A stretch of 54,973 nucleotides of DNA, from contig JAJZEC010000020.1 in assembly GCA_021805825.1 (NCBI GenBank), positions 1-54,973 on the forward strand, read 5' to 3'. Of the stretch, positions 35,686-46,700 are shown piece after piece; the first letter of the stretch is position 1; each line of letters begins with the position of its first letter. This DNA comes from Pseudomonadota bacterium (GTDB lineage: Bacteria > Pseudomonadota > Gammaproteobacteria > Burkholderiales > Burkholderiaceae_C). The translations under genes and the position numbers were made by a program. The notes beneath the pieces were generated by a model, which worked only from the letters and a program-made list of their open reading frames with translations, ran no database searches and was not told the DNA's origin.

Positions 35686-37575
35686 ATGAAGGCCACCCGT
35701 ACCCCGAGCCGACCGACCCAGCCACCGATGCCTGCCACCCCGCCCGCACCCCGCAAGGCACGCAGCCGCCGGGCGCCCAGCCCGCCCGCCTGCCCGCTGC
35801 GCTACCGCGTACGCATGCAGCAAGTGCATGCCCACGTGTTCGACCTCGAGCTCGACATCGAGCATCCGGACTCCGGCGGCCAGGAACTGTGGCTTCCGGT
35901 GTGGATTCCCGGCAGTTACCTCGTCCGCGAGTTTGCGCGCCATGTGCTGCAGGTGCGTGCACGCTGCGGCGAACGCGCGCTCGCCGTGGACAAGACGGCG
36001 AAGAATCGATGGCGGGTTGCCCCATGCGCCGGCCCGCTGCGGGTGCAGTGGCAGGTCTGGGCGCATGACGCCTCGGTGCGCACGGCGTGGCTGGATCCGT
36101 CGCGCGCCTTTTTCAACTTCAGCAGCCTGCTGCTGGCGGTGGCCGGATCGGAGCAGCGCGAACACGCGGTGCACATCGAGCCGCCGCCGGCACCGCTGCG
36201 CTGGCAGCTGGCGACCACCCTGCCCGCGGTGCGCGTCGACGATCGGGGCTTCGGCCTGTACGCGGCACCGAGCTACGAGCGACTGATCGATCACCCGGTG
36301 TCGTGCGGCGACCAGTTGCGGCTGCGCTTTCGTGCCTGCGGCACGCCGCACCAGATGGTCATCGAGCATGCGGCGCGCCTGCGCGGGCAGGTGGATGAAC
36401 GCAGGCTGTGCGCCGACCTGCGGAAGATCTGCGAAGCCCAGGCCGCGCTGTTCGAGCCGCGAAAGCCGCGCCCGCCCTTCCGGCGCTATGCCTTCCTGCT
36501 CAGCCCCTCGCCCGGCGGCTGGGGCGGGCTGGAGCATGCCGACAGCTGCGCGCTGATCTGCTCCGAGGACGATCTTCCCCATCCACGCGACGGCGCCGAC
36601 GCGGGCGCCGGCTACCGCAGACTGCTCGGCTTGTGCAGCCACGAGTACTTCCATGGATGGAATGTCAAGCGCATCCGGCCGCAAGCCTTCGCGGCGCTGG
36701 ATCTGGAGCGCGAGAACCTCAGCGGCATGCTGTGGCTGTTCGAAGGCTTCACCTCCTACTACGACGATCTGGTGCTGCGCCGCTGCGGGCTGCTCGAAGC
36801 GCAGCAGTACCTGGATCTGCTGGCAGCCTCGATACGCTCGGTGCAGGCCGCGCCGGGGCAGCAGCTGCAAAGTCTGCGGGAAGCCAGCTTCGACGCCTGG
36901 ATCAAGTTCTACCGCCCGGACGCCAACACGCCGAACGCCACGGTCAACTACTACACCCAGGGCTCGCTGTTCGCCCTCGCGCTCGACCTGCACCTGCGCA
37001 GCCGCGGCAAGGGCAGCCTGGACGAGGTCATGCGCCTGCTGTGGCAACGCTACGGCCGCGACGACGCGCCGCTGCGCGCCCAGGGCGTGCCCGAGGACGC
37101 CTTGCCGCAACTGGTGCGCGAGGCCTGCGGCATCGATGTGCGTGCCTGGTTCGCGCGTCATGTCGATGGCCGCGAGGCGCTGCCGCTGCAGCGCCTTCTG
37201 GCGCGCTTCGGGGTGCGCTGCAGCCGCGCCGCGCCGCAGCCGGTGGACGCCCTCGGGCTGCGCCTGGAAGGCGGCGCCGAGTGGCCGCGGGTGGCCTATG
37301 TGCGCAGCGGCTCCTGGGCCGAGCAGGCCGGCCTCAGCCCGGGCGACGTGCTGGTGGCGATCAACGAGCGTCAGTCCGTGCCCGGCGCGCTGGCGCGACA
37401 GTATGCCCGCGCAGCGCCCGGCCAGCCCTGGGTCGCTCATGTGATGCGCGACAGCAGGCTGCTGCGGCTGCAGGCTGCGCTGCCGCCGCCGCCGCAGGGG
37501 CCGCTGCAACTGCAGGTGGCCGCGCGCCCGAGCGCCCAGGCGCTGCGACTGCGCACGGCGTGGCTGGGCGCCTGA
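35686..37575 (+). CDS. M61-family peptidase (glycyl aminopeptidase type) with PDZ domain
   Basis: A 629-aa metallopeptidase. An N-terminal beta domain spans about 40-210. The zinc motif HEYFHGWNVKR gives His319, Glu320 and His323, with the third ligand in LFEGFTSYY. A PDZ domain (about 515-590, GLRLEGG...AGLSPGDVLVAINE) is at the C-terminus. M61 enzymes favour N-terminal Gly or Ala. No clear signal peptide is visible; the first 40 residues are Pro/Arg-rich and the true start may be the ATG at 35728 or 35815. The next gene begins 46 bp on. Confidence 0.88.
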   Translation: MKATRTPSRPTQPPMPATPPAPRKARSRRAPSPPACPLRYRVRMQQVHAHVFDLELDIEHPDSGGQELWLPVWIPGSYLVREFARHVLQVRARCGERALAVDKTAKNRWRVAPCAGPLRVQWQVWAHDASVRTAWLDPSRAFFNFSSLLLAVAGSEQREHAVHIEPPPAPLRWQLATTLPAVRVDDRGFGLYAAPSYERLIDHPVSCGDQLRLRFRACGTPHQMVIEHAARLRGQVDERRLCADLRKICEAQAALFEPRKPRPPFRRYAFLLSPSPGGWGGLEHADSCALICSEDDLPHPRDGADAGAGYRRLLGLCSHEYFHGWNVKRIRPQAFAALDLERENLSGMLWLFEGFTSYYDDLVLRRCGLLEAQQYLDLLAASIRSVQAAPGQQLQSLREASFDAWIKFYRPDANTPNATVNYYTQGSLFALALDLHLRSRGKGSLDEVMRLLWQRYGRDDAPLRAQGVPEDALPQLVREACGIDVRAWFARHVDGREALPLQRLLARFGVRCSRAAPQPVDALGLRLEGGAEWPRVAYVRSGSWAEQAGLSPGDVLVAINERQSVPGALARQYARAAPGQPWVAHVMRDSRLLRLQAALPPPPQGPLQLQVAARPSAQALRLRTAWLGA

Positions 37576-37621
37576 TGCCCCGGCCGGCCCCATCCGTACC
37601 CCACCCACCCCAGGAGAACCC

Positions 37622-38398
37622 ATGAATCCCGAGAACCTGCTGCTCGAAGTCGACGGCCCGGTGGCGCTGATCCGCCTGCACCGGCCGCGCCAGCTCAACG
37701 CCCTGAACGACGCCCTGATGGACGAACTCGCACAGGCGCTGCAACAGTACGACGCCGACCCGGCCATCGGATGCGTGGTGCTGACCGGCAGCGACAAGGC
37801 CTTCGCGGCCGGGGCGGATATTTCCGCGATGGCCACGAAGGATCACATGCAGGCCTACGGCGAAGATTTCATCACCCGCAACTGGGAGCGCATGCGCAGC
37901 GTGCGCAAGCCGGTGATCGCCGCCGTCGCCGGCTACGCGCTGGGCGGGGGCTGCGAGCTGGCGATGATGTGCGATTTCATCATCGCCGCCGACGACGCCC
38001 GCTTCGGCCAGCCGGAAATCCGCATCGGCATCATTCCCGGCGCCGGGGGCACGCAGCGCCTGCCGCGCGCGGTGGGCAAGAGCAAGGCGATGGACATGGT
38101 GCTGACGGCGCGCATGATGGACGCCGCGGAGGCCGAGCGCGCGGGCCTGGTCTCGCGGGTGGTTCCGGCGGCCTCGCTGCTGCAGGAGGCGATGGAAGTC
38201 GCGCGCACCATCTGCTCCTTCCCCCGACAGACGGTGATGATGGCCAAGGAGTGCGTCCATCGGGCCTTCGAAACCCCGCTGGCCGACGGGCTGATGTTCG
38301 AGCGCAGGCTGTTCCACAGCCTGTTCGGCACCCACGACCAGCGCGAAGGCATGGCGGCCTTCCTCGAAAAGCGCCAGCCGCACTTCGAAAACCGCTAG
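37622..38398 (+). CDS. Enoyl-CoA hydratase
   Basis: A 258-aa crotonase-fold protein. The two catalytic glutamates are Glu112 (GGGCELAMMCD) and Glu132 (GQPEIRIGIIPGAGGTQRL), both present, so hydration of trans-2-enoyl-CoA is expected. The oxyanion-hole segment AFAAGADISAMA is near residue 60. It resembles general short-chain hydratases (FadB/PaaF type). It has an aggagaaccc ribosome binding site and no neighbouring beta-oxidation genes, so its pathway is undefined. tRNA-Met follows. Confidence 0.92.
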   Translation: MNPENLLLEVDGPVALIRLHRPRQLNALNDALMDELAQALQQYDADPAIGCVVLTGSDKAFAAGADISAMATKDHMQAYGEDFITRNWERMRSVRKPVIAAVAGYALGGGCELAMMCDFIIAADDARFGQPEIRIGIIPGAGGTQRLPRAVGKSKAMDMVLTARMMDAAEAERAGLVSRVVPAASLLQEAMEVARTICSFPRQTVMMAKECVHRAFETPLADGLMFERRLFHSLFGTHDQREGMAAFLEKRQPHFENR

Positions 38399-38411
38399 GC
38401 CCGCCGGGCAC

Positions 38412-38441
38412 TTGAGCGGCACCCCGGGGTACCGCTACAAT
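38412..38441 (+). promoter_or_regulatory. Promoter of tRNA-Met
   Basis: TTGAGC (38412-38417), 18-bp spacer and TACAAT (38436-38441), 11 bp before the mature 5' end of the tRNA. Confidence 0.65.
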
Positions 38442-38452
38442 GGAACGCTTTG

Positions 38453-38529
<77 letters not shown>

Positions 38530-38537
38530 AAACTCGA

Positions 38538-38572
38538 AGCCCGCGGGAACCCAGGTTCCGCGGGCTTTTTTT
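38538..38572 (+). terminator. Rho-independent terminator after tRNA-Met
   Basis: A 13-bp stem (agcccgcgg-aacc with ggttccgcgggct, one bulged G) is followed by seven T. It starts 9 nt after the CCA. Confidence 0.92.
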
Positions 38573-38598
38573 CGGCCCTGCATTTTTTCGGCCCTGCA
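38567..38598. repeat. 16-bp perfect tandem duplication at the terminator T tract
   Basis: TTTTTTCGGCCCTGCA occurs at 38567-38582 and 38583-38598 without a gap, so the terminator has a second T tract. It lies directly upstream of rmlA. Confidence 0.9.
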
Positions 38599-38646
38599 GG
38601 CTGCCCGGCTCAGGCCTTGCGGTCTCGCACACTCCTTGGATCGAAC

Positions 38647-39567
<921 letters not shown>

Positions 39568-39620
39568 TCCGCTCGACCACCGCTTCCCGTTCCACGCTCT
39601 GCCCTGCATTGCCCATCCCG

Positions 39621-40175
39621 ATGCCCTTCACCGCCACCCCCACCGCGCTGCGCGAGGTTCTGCTGCTCGAGCCCAGGGTCTTCGCCGACGCGCGCGGACA
39701 TTTTTTCGAAAGTTACAACCGCCGCGATCTCGCCGCCATCGACGGCCTGGATTGCGCATTCGTGCAGGACAACCAGTCGCGTTCGGTGCGCTCGGTGCTG
39801 CGCGGGCTGCACTACCAGATCCGCCACCCGCAGGGAAAGCTGGTGCGGGTGCTCAGCGGCAGCATCTGGGACGTGGCCGTGGATCTGCGCCGGAGTTCCC
39901 CCGATTTCGGTCGCTGGGTGGGCATGGAGCTGTCGGCGGAAAACAGGCGCCAGCTGTGGATCCCGGCAGGCTTCGCGCATGGATTCCTGGCGCTGAGCGA
40001 CCACGCCGAGGTGTTGTACAAGACCACCGACTACTGGTTCGCCGAACACGAGCGTTCGCTGCTCTGGAGCGACCCCCGGCTGGCGATCGACTGGCCGCTG
40101 CAGGGCGGACAGCCGCTGCTGGCGCCCAAGGACGCCGCGGCCCCGCCCCTGTCGCAGGCCGAGTGCTTCGACTGA
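39621..40175 (+). CDS. rmlC: dTDP-4-dehydrorhamnose 3,5-epimerase
   Basis: A 184-aa cupin epimerase of the rhamnose pathway. It shows DARGHFFESYNRRDL, the catalytic His in LRGLHYQI, the lysine in HPQGKLVRVL, IPAGFAHGFLAL and YKTTDYW, and the length is standard. The ATG at 39621 is chosen over a TTG at 39609. With rmlA it feeds lipopolysaccharide or capsule rhamnose. Confidence 0.94.
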   Translation: MPFTATPTALREVLLLEPRVFADARGHFFESYNRRDLAAIDGLDCAFVQDNQSRSVRSVLRGLHYQIRHPQGKLVRVLSGSIWDVAVDLRRSSPDFGRWVGMELSAENRRQLWIPAGFAHGFLALSDHAEVLYKTTDYWFAEHERSLLWSDPRLAIDWPLQGGQPLLAPKDAAAPPLSQAECFD

Positions 40176-40203
40176 AGAAACCCCACGCGTGCGACATGCC
40201 CAC

Positions 40204-40237
40204 TACAATCGGCGATCCGTTCGCGAAGGATCCGCTG
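40204..40237 (+). promoter_or_regulatory. -10 box and ribosome binding site that decide the next start
   Basis: TACAAT (40204-40209) is a good -10 element and gaagga (40225-40230) lies 7 nt before GTG 40238. An in-frame ATG at 40196 is upstream of this box, so it would not be in such a transcript. No clear -35 was seen. Confidence 0.45.
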
Positions 40238-40609
40238 GTGCGCCCCCCTGTTGCCCGACCCCTCGCCCGGCTTGTGCTGGCCGGCGTACTGGGCTGTGCT
40301 GCGAGCGGCGCGCAGGCAGCGGGCCCCGGTCGGGTGTACCCGATGGGCAGCCAGGTCGGCTACGCGCAGTTCGGCGCCGGCCCGACCCTGCAGGTCAATT
40401 GCGTGACCTACCCGCTGGGTCCTGGGCTGCGCGTGCAGACCGTCGGCCGGCACCTGCTGCTGCGCAACCAGCTCGCCGGGCTGCAGGGCCGGGCGGTGTT
40501 CCTGCGCGACGCTTCGGGCAATGTATACCGCGTCTGGATGCTCGGCCCGGCGCAGGGCGTTCCCGGGGTTTCCGTGGCGCCGAATCGTTGCCTGTTCGGC
40601 CAGTACTGA
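40238..40609 (+). CDS. Small secreted hypothetical protein
   Basis: A 123-aa protein with a clear Sec signal peptide (basic [11 protein letters not shown], hydrophobic [10 protein letters not shown], cleavage after about residue 25 at AQA-A). The mature part of about 98 residues is beta-rich with two Cys ([15 protein letters not shown]), which could form a disulfide in the periplasm. No family was recognised. The GTG at 40238 is preferred to the ATG at 40196 because of the -10 and ribosome-binding site positions. It sits between rmlC and miaB without obvious functional tie. Confidence 0.6.
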   Translation: MRPPVARPLARLVLAGVLGCAASGAQAAGPGRVYPMGSQVGYAQFGAGPTLQVNCVTYPLGPGLRVQTVGRHLLLRNQLAGLQGRAVFLRDASGNVYRVWMLGPAQGVPGVSVAPNRCLFGQY

Positions 40610-40667
40610 GGCGCGGGCCGGTGGCCGCGGATGCGGCGCGGGCGGCCTGCAGCCGCGACGAATTCCG

Positions 40668-41996
40668 ATGAAGAAATTCCATATCAAGACTTTCGGCTGC
40701 CAGATGAATGCGTACGATTCGGCCAAGATGGCCGACGTACTCGGTCGCGCGCAGCAGTGGGAGCCCACCGACAGCGCGGAGGACGCCGACCTCGTGCTGC
40801 TCAACACCTGCTCGATCCGTGAGAAGGCGCAGGAAAAGGTATTCAGCGATCTGGGGCGCCTGCGGCTGCTGAAGACCGAGCGCCCGCGCATGCGCATCGC
40901 GGTGGCAGGCTGCGTGGCCAGCCAGGAAGGCGCCGCGCTGGTCGAGCGCGCGCCCTTCGTCGACCTGGTCTTCGGCCCGCAGACCCTGCACCGCCTGCCC
41001 CAGCTGCTGGAACAGCGCGAGCGCAGCGGACGCGCGCAGGTCGACGTGAGCTTCCCGGAAATCGAGAAGTTCGACCATCTGCCGCCGGCGCGCGCCGAAG
41101 GCCCGACAGCCTTCGTGTCGATCATGGAAGGCTGCAGCAAGTATTGCAGCTACTGTGTCGTTCCCTACACCCGCGGCGAGGAGGTCTCGCGCCCGCTCGA
41201 CGACGTGCTGACCGAGGTCGCCGAGCTGAGCGCGCAGGGCGTACGCGAGGTCACGCTGCTGGGGCAGAACGTCAATGCCTGGCGCGGCCCGGTCGACGGC
41301 GAGCCCGGAGATTTCGCGCTGCTGCTCGAGTACGTGGCGCAGATCCCGGGCATCGAACGCATTCGCTACACGACCAGCCACCCGAACGAGTGCACCCAGC
41401 GCCTGGTCGACGCCCATGCGCGCATCCCGCAACTCGCCGCCCACGTGCATCTGCCGGTGCAGCACGGCTCGGATCGCGTGCTGGCGGCGATGAAGCGCGG
41501 CTACACCGCACTGCAGTTCAAGCAGATCGTGCGCAGGCTGCGCGCGGCGCGCCCGGGCATCAGCATCGGCTCGGATTTCATCGTCGGATTTCCCGGCGAA
41601 AGCGAAGCGGACTTCGAGCAGCTGCTCCAGCTGGTCGACGAGGTGCGCTTCGACTCCAGCTTCAGCTTCGTGTACAGCGCCCGCCCCGGAACACCGGCGG
41701 CCGCGCTGCCCGATGACACCCCGCAGGCGGTCAAGCTGCAGCGGCTGCAGATCCTGCAGGCGCGACTCGACGGCTTCGCACGGGAGATTTCCGAGGCGAT
41801 GGTCGGCAGCGTGCAGAAGGTGCTGGTCGAAGGCCCGAGCAAGCGCAATCCGGAGGAACTGCAGGGTCGCACCGACAACCACCGCATGGTGCACTTCGCC
41901 GGAACCCCCGACCTCGTCGGTCGCATGATCGACCTGCGCATCGCCGCCGCCTACCCGCATTCGCTGCGCGGGGAGCTGCCCGCGCGCGTGGGCTGA
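40668..41996 (+). CDS. miaB: tRNA-2-methylthio-N6-dimethylallyladenosine synthase
   Basis: A 442-aa radical-SAM methylthiotransferase modifying A37 of tRNAs reading UNN codons. The N-terminal cluster cysteines begin with Cys11 (FGCQMN) and continue in NTCSIR and AGCVAS. The radical-SAM cluster is Cys156, Cys160 and Cys163 (CSKYCSYC). HLPVQHGSD follows, and the TRAM domain (about 375-440) includes [18 protein letters not shown]. The ATG at 40668 is the standard start. It converges with the DD-carboxypeptidase. Confidence 0.97.
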   Translation: MKKFHIKTFGCQMNAYDSAKMADVLGRAQQWEPTDSAEDADLVLLNTCSIREKAQEKVFSDLGRLRLLKTERPRMRIAVAGCVASQEGAALVERAPFVDLVFGPQTLHRLPQLLEQRERSGRAQVDVSFPEIEKFDHLPPARAEGPTAFVSIMEGCSKYCSYCVVPYTRGEEVSRPLDDVLTEVAELSAQGVREVTLLGQNVNAWRGPVDGEPGDFALLLEYVAQIPGIERIRYTTSHPNECTQRLVDAHARIPQLAAHVHLPVQHGSDRVLAAMKRGYTALQFKQIVRRLRAARPGISIGSDFIVGFPGESEADFEQLLQLVDEVRFDSSFSFVYSARPGTPAAALPDDTPQAVKLQRLQILQARLDGFAREISEAMVGSVQKVLVEGPSKRNPEELQGRTDNHRMVHFAGTPDLVGRMIDLRIAAAYPHSLRGELPARVG

Positions 41997-42063
41997 AAGC
42001 AGGCGCCCCGCAGGGCGCGCGCGTACGGCGAGCCGGGCGCGGCCCGGCCCGCCTGGCCGGCGC

Positions 42064-43362
42064 TCAGCGAATCGCCAGCCGCAGCGCGTCCCACATGCGC
42101 TTGAAGAAGCCCGCCTGCTCGACGGGCGTCAGCGCCACCAGCGGGAAGCTTGCCAGCGGCTTGCCGCCGAGCTTGACCTGCAAGGTTCCCACGCGCTGGC
42201 CCGCGCCCAGCGGAGCCACCAGCGGGTTGTCCCGCTCCACCGTCGTCTGGATACGCGAGGCGTCGCCGCGCGGCACGGTGACCACCTCGCCCTGCAGGCT
42301 GCCGATGCCCACCTCGGACTGCGCGCCCTTCCACACATGCGCCTGCAGCAAGGGCTTGCCGGGCTGCAGCAGGTGCAAGTCATCGAAATTCTGGTAGGCC
42401 CAGTTCAACAATTCGGCGCTTTCGGCCACCCGCGCATGCTCGGTGGGCGTGCCCATCACCACCGTGAGCACCCGGCGCGGCCCGGTGGGAGTCTGGCGCA
42501 GCGCGGTGGTGATCATGCAGTAGCCGGCGCTTTCCGTGTAGCCGGTCTTCATGCCGTCGACCGAGGGGTCGGTGAACAACAGGCTGACCCGGTTCGGCTG
42601 GGTGATGTGGTTGTAGGTGAAGTCCTTGACCTTGAAGTACCGCGCGAAGTCCCCCGGAAAATCACGGATGATGTGGGTGGCGATCACAGCCAGGTCATGC
42701 GCGCTGCTGTGGTGATCCGGCGAAGGCAGGCCGGTCGGGTCGTCGAAATGGGTGTCGTTGAGGTGCCATTGCTGCGCCTGCCGGTTCATCATCGACACGA
42801 AGGTGGCGGTCGAGCCGGCCACCGTCTGCGCAAGGGTCATCGCCGCATCGTTGCCCGACTGCACGATCATGCCCAGCAGCAGGTCGTTGACCGACACCGG
42901 AACCCGCGGGTCGATGAACATGCGCGATCCCCCGGTGCGCCAGGCCTTGTCGCTTTCACGCACCATCTGGTCGCGCTGGATCACCCCGTCGTGGATGGCC
43001 TTGAAGCTCAGGTAGGCGGTCATCAGCTTGGTCAGCGACGCCGGGGCTTCCTGGCGATGCGCATCGTGCTGCGCGAGGATCTGGTTGCTGGTCATGTCCA
43101 GCACCAGCCAGCTGCGCGCATCCAGCGCGGGCGGGGTGACGGTCTGCAGCAGTGCCGCGGTCGGGCCGTCGGGAAGGTTGCCCGGCCCGACGGCCGCCGC
43201 GGGTGCCGACGACGCAGCGGCCGCGGGCACGGCGGCCGCTGCCGCCTGCGCGGCCGGAACGTTGGACGCCAGCGCGAGCGCCAGCAGGCACGCCGCGGGC
43301 AGCAGGCGCAAGCGGCCGGGGACACGGGAAGGGGCCGTGGACGGAGAACGAACGAGGGTCAT
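42064..43362 (-). CDS. dacC: D-alanyl-D-alanine carboxypeptidase (PBP5/6 type)
   Basis: A 432-aa penicillin-binding protein trimming the terminal D-Ala of peptidoglycan stem peptides in the periplasm. A signal peptide (to about 40, AAQA) is followed by an Ala/Pro-rich linker of about 35 residues. The active-site motifs are SLTK (Ser109, Lys112), SGN (169-171) and KTG (272-274). The C-terminal domain ends in an amphipathic helix (FFKRMWDALRLAI), the membrane anchor of PBP5. The start is ATG 43362; a TTG seven codons up is possible. dacA is an equally acceptable name. Confidence 0.92.
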   Translation of the reverse strand: MTLVRSPSTAPSRVPGRLRLLPAACLLALALASNVPAAQAAAAAVPAAAASSAPAAAVGPGNLPDGPTAALLQTVTPPALDARSWLVLDMTSNQILAQHDAHRQEAPASLTKLMTAYLSFKAIHDGVIQRDQMVRESDKAWRTGGSRMFIDPRVPVSVNDLLLGMIVQSGNDAAMTLAQTVAGSTATFVSMMNRQAQQWHLNDTHFDDPTGLPSPDHHSSAHDLAVIATHIIRDFPGDFARYFKVKDFTYNHITQPNRVSLLFTDPSVDGMKTGYTESAGYCMITTALRQTPTGPRRVLTVVMGTPTEHARVAESAELLNWAYQNFDDLHLLQPGKPLLQAHVWKGAQSEVGIGSLQGEVVTVPRGDASRIQTTVERDNPLVAPLGAGQRVGTLQVKLGGKPLASFPLVALTPVEQAGFFKRMWDALRLAIR

Positions 43363-43513
43363 GGTGTGGATCGAGCGATACAAGAAAACAGGCAGCGGGA
43401 ATGCCCCGGGCGCCGAACCTGCCGCACCATAGCAGCGCCCGGCAAGGCGGGTGTTTCCTCAGGTTTCAGGTCGTGGCACAAAGGCATGGGGCGCGGCGTG
43501 GCGCCGCGGGCAT

Positions 43514-44188
43514 TCAGCGCGGCGCCTCTGCGCCACCGCCATGCCAGGCGCAGATCCAGTCCTTCAGCGGGGTCAGCAGGCCGTGGAAGAAATGGCCGGC
43601 CCCCGGCACCACCAGCACAGGCTGCGCCTGCGGGCGCGCCCAGTCCAGCACCGCAGCCAGCGGCACCACCTCGTCGTGTTCGCCGTGCACCACGAGCATG
43701 CGCGGGGCCAGGCTGGCGGCCTGGTCGCGCAACGTTGGCACGGCGAAACGGGCGACCGCGGGTGCGACCAGGCACAGGTGCTGCACCGGCACCGACTCGG
43801 CGCGCAATTGCCGGCACAGGTTGGCAGCGACGAAGCCGCCGAAGGAAAAGCCCGCAAGCGCCAGCGGCAGATCGGCGGCGGGAGCGCCGAGTTCTGCGCG
43901 GGCGAACTCCCAGACCGCGCGCAGATCCTCGGTTTCCCCGACGCCCTCGGCGTAACTTCCCTGGCTGCGCCCGACCCCGCGGAAATTCGGTCGCACCACG
44001 ACGAAACCCATCTGCACCCAGGCCCGCGCGAGCGTCTGCGCCACCTTGTTGTCCAGCGTGCCGCCATGCAGCGGATGGGGATGCGCCACCAGCGCCAGGC
44101 CGCGCGGCGCCTGCGCGGGCTCGTCCCACGCCAGTTCGAGCAGGCCGGCGGGGCCGTCGATGTGCATGCGCCGGGTGGAGCGGTTCAT
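43514..44188 (-). CDS. Alpha/beta hydrolase
   Basis: A 224-aa cytoplasmic serine hydrolase. The nucleophile is Ser115 in GFSFGG, the oxyanion segment is HPHPLHGGT (36-44), and the acid and His are in HGEHDEVVPL and GAGHFFHG. The pattern belongs to a small-hydrolase group common in proteobacteria with undefined substrate. The start overlaps the ferredoxin stop by 4 bp, so the two are translationally coupled. Confidence 0.85.
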   Translation of the reverse strand: MNRSTRRMHIDGPAGLLELAWDEPAQAPRGLALVAHPHPLHGGTLDNKVAQTLARAWVQMGFVVVRPNFRGVGRSQGSYAEGVGETEDLRAVWEFARAELGAPAADLPLALAGFSFGGFVAANLCRQLRAESVPVQHLCLVAPAVARFAVPTLRDQAASLAPRMLVVHGEHDEVVPLAAVLDWARPQAQPVLVVPGAGHFFHGLLTPLKDWICAWHGGGAEAPR

Positions 44189-44511
44189 CGCGGCTCGTCC
44201 TCGGCCAGTCGCAGGCGCTCGACGATCTCCCCGTGCAGCAAATGGCGCTCGACGATCTCGTCGATGTCCTGCTGATCGACGTAGGTGTACCAGACGCCCT
44301 GCGGATAGACCACGCACACGGGGCCCTGCTCGCAGCGATCCAGGCAGCCCGCGCGGTTGACCCGCACCTTGCCGGGGCCCGCGAGCCCGGCCTGCTTGAC
44401 CGCCTGCTTGCAGTGCTCGAAGGCCTGCTCGGCACCCTGCGCCGCGCAGCAGGCACGTCCGCCGTCGCGTTGATTCAGGCAGAAGAACACGTGGTATTGG
44501 TAGTAACTCAT
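44185..44511 (-). CDS. Thioredoxin-like [2Fe-2S] ferredoxin
   Basis: A 108-aa protein. Cysteines at 11 (FFCLNQR), 21-22 (RACC) and later NRAGCLDRC and GPVCVVYP fit the thioredoxin-fold [2Fe-2S] ferredoxin pattern. It probably carries electrons; the partner is unknown. The ATG at 44511 (MSYYQYHVFFC) matches family starts better than the one nine bases up. It precedes the hydrolase with an ATGA overlap. Confidence 0.85.
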   Translation of the reverse strand: MSYYQYHVFFCLNQRDGGRACCAAQGAEQAFEHCKQAVKQAGLAGPGKVRVNRAGCLDRCEQGPVCVVYPQGVWYTYVDQQDIDEIVERHLLHGEIVERLRLAEDEPR

Positions 44512-44584
44512 CGCAATCACCGGGCCGCGGCCAGGCCGGCGCAGCGCTGCTTCCAGCCCGCGCGGGCCTGCCTGTCCATGGGCA

Positions 44585-45025
44585 TCAGAAGGGTTTGACC
44601 ACCACCATCGGCACGATCACAAACAGCGCCACGGTGGGAATTTCGTTGAACCAGCGGTACCAGCGGTGGTCGTGGCGGTTGCGACCCTGCTCGAATTGCC
44701 GCAACAGGCGGCGGCAGGCATGGTCGAAGGCAAGCAGCAGCAGCACGAAGGCGAGTTTCACGTGCATCCAGCCATTGCCGGGCCCGTGCAGGCCGATCCC
44801 GTAGTACAGCCACAGCACAAGGCCGAAACCCAGCGCCGGAACCATCAGGATGGTCATGAAGCGCAGCAGCTTGCGCGCCATCAGCAGCAGGCGGTCGCGC
44901 TCGGCCTGCGCCTGCGGCCCGTCGCCAACCATCGCCAGGTTGACGTAGATGCGCGGCAGGTAGAACAGCCCGGCGAACCAGGACACGACAAAGATGACAT
45001 GCAGGGACTTGATCCACAGGAACAT
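44585..45025 (-). CDS. hemJ: HemJ-like protoporphyrinogen oxidase / CopD family membrane protein
   Basis: A 146-aa inner-membrane protein with about four helices. It opens MFLWIKSLHVIFVVSWFAGLFYLPR, very like HemJ, with conserved His9, and has GNGWMHVKLAFVLLLLAFDH in the middle as in HemJ. HemJ oxidises protoporphyrinogen IX to protoporphyrin IX in haem synthesis. The broader family includes CopD-like proteins of other roles, but the divergent hemB next door supports HemJ. The ATG at 45025 has gaggtgg as ribosome binding site. Its leader contains the hairpins described next. Confidence 0.8.
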   Translation of the reverse strand: MFLWIKSLHVIFVVSWFAGLFYLPRIYVNLAMVGDGPQAQAERDRLLLMARKLLRFMTILMVPALGFGLVLWLYYGIGLHGPGNGWMHVKLAFVLLLLAFDHACRRLLRQFEQGRNRHDHRWYRWFNEIPTVALFVIVPMVVVKPF

Positions 45026-45098
45026 CGAGCCACCTCGGAGCTTGGAAGGCACCCTGCATTGTGCCTGCCTCGCGCCGGCCGCGCGCCGGCGGCAAGGC

Positions 45099-45126
45099 AA
45101 AAAAGAACCCCGGCTGGCGCCGGGGT
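45099..45126 (-). terminator. Intrinsic terminator-like hairpin in the hemJ leader
   Basis: On the minus strand an 8-bp GC stem (GCCGGGGT 119-126 with ACCCCGGC 107-114, 4-nt loop) is followed by TC then six T (45104-45099). No leftward gene ends here; it lies 74 bp upstream of the hemJ ATG, so it is either an attenuator or a block to antisense transcripts from hemB. Confidence 0.7.
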
Positions 45127-45128
45127 GA

Positions 45129-46256
<1,128 letters not shown>

Positions 46257-46700
46257 CGCCCGCGGCTTGCGGGCATCCACGGCGCGGACGATCCGGACAG
46301 TGAACAAAAAGCAACAAGCATTGCACCGACCGCAAAGTGTGGAAAATCCCTGCGCGCACTGCAGCGCACGCCTGCCGCGCGGCTCCCGCCGGGAGGCCTG
46401 GCGTCCACGCGGCGACGAAAGGACTGGATCGGCGGCTTAGGGTTTACGTATACTTCCGCCGTTTGGCCTAGACGAATTGTTACACCGCGTCGGGCCGAGG
46501 TGGGGCGCTGTTCATCGCGCGCATGTCGCGGGCCGGGTCGGAAGTGGAAGCATGGAAATGGAAGGACCCGGCAGCGAGCGCAGCGCGGTGCGTGAGAGGG
46601 GTGCGGCGCGCAGGCCGCAGGTCTTGCAGGGTCCGCGGGCCCACCGCAGCACGGCCCCTGCACCAACCGCCTCGCCCTTCGATTTCTCGACCGCAGCACC
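46257..46700. other. hemB to atpI intergenic region
   Basis: No gene is supported in these 444 bases. The AT-richer patch at about 46440-46480 (ggtttacgtatacttcc, then gaattgttaca) is the likely atp promoter area, with TATACT (46449-46454) as a possible -10. The open frames crossing it are Arg/Ala/Pro-rich and look non-coding. Confidence 0.5.

Noticed and set aside
35630-37836. Long minus-strand frame opposite the M61 peptidase, continuous with the EAL gene
   Set aside because: Only the part from 35610 down encodes a recognisable domain; the upstream part is a shadow of the M61 gene, so no fusion is claimed.
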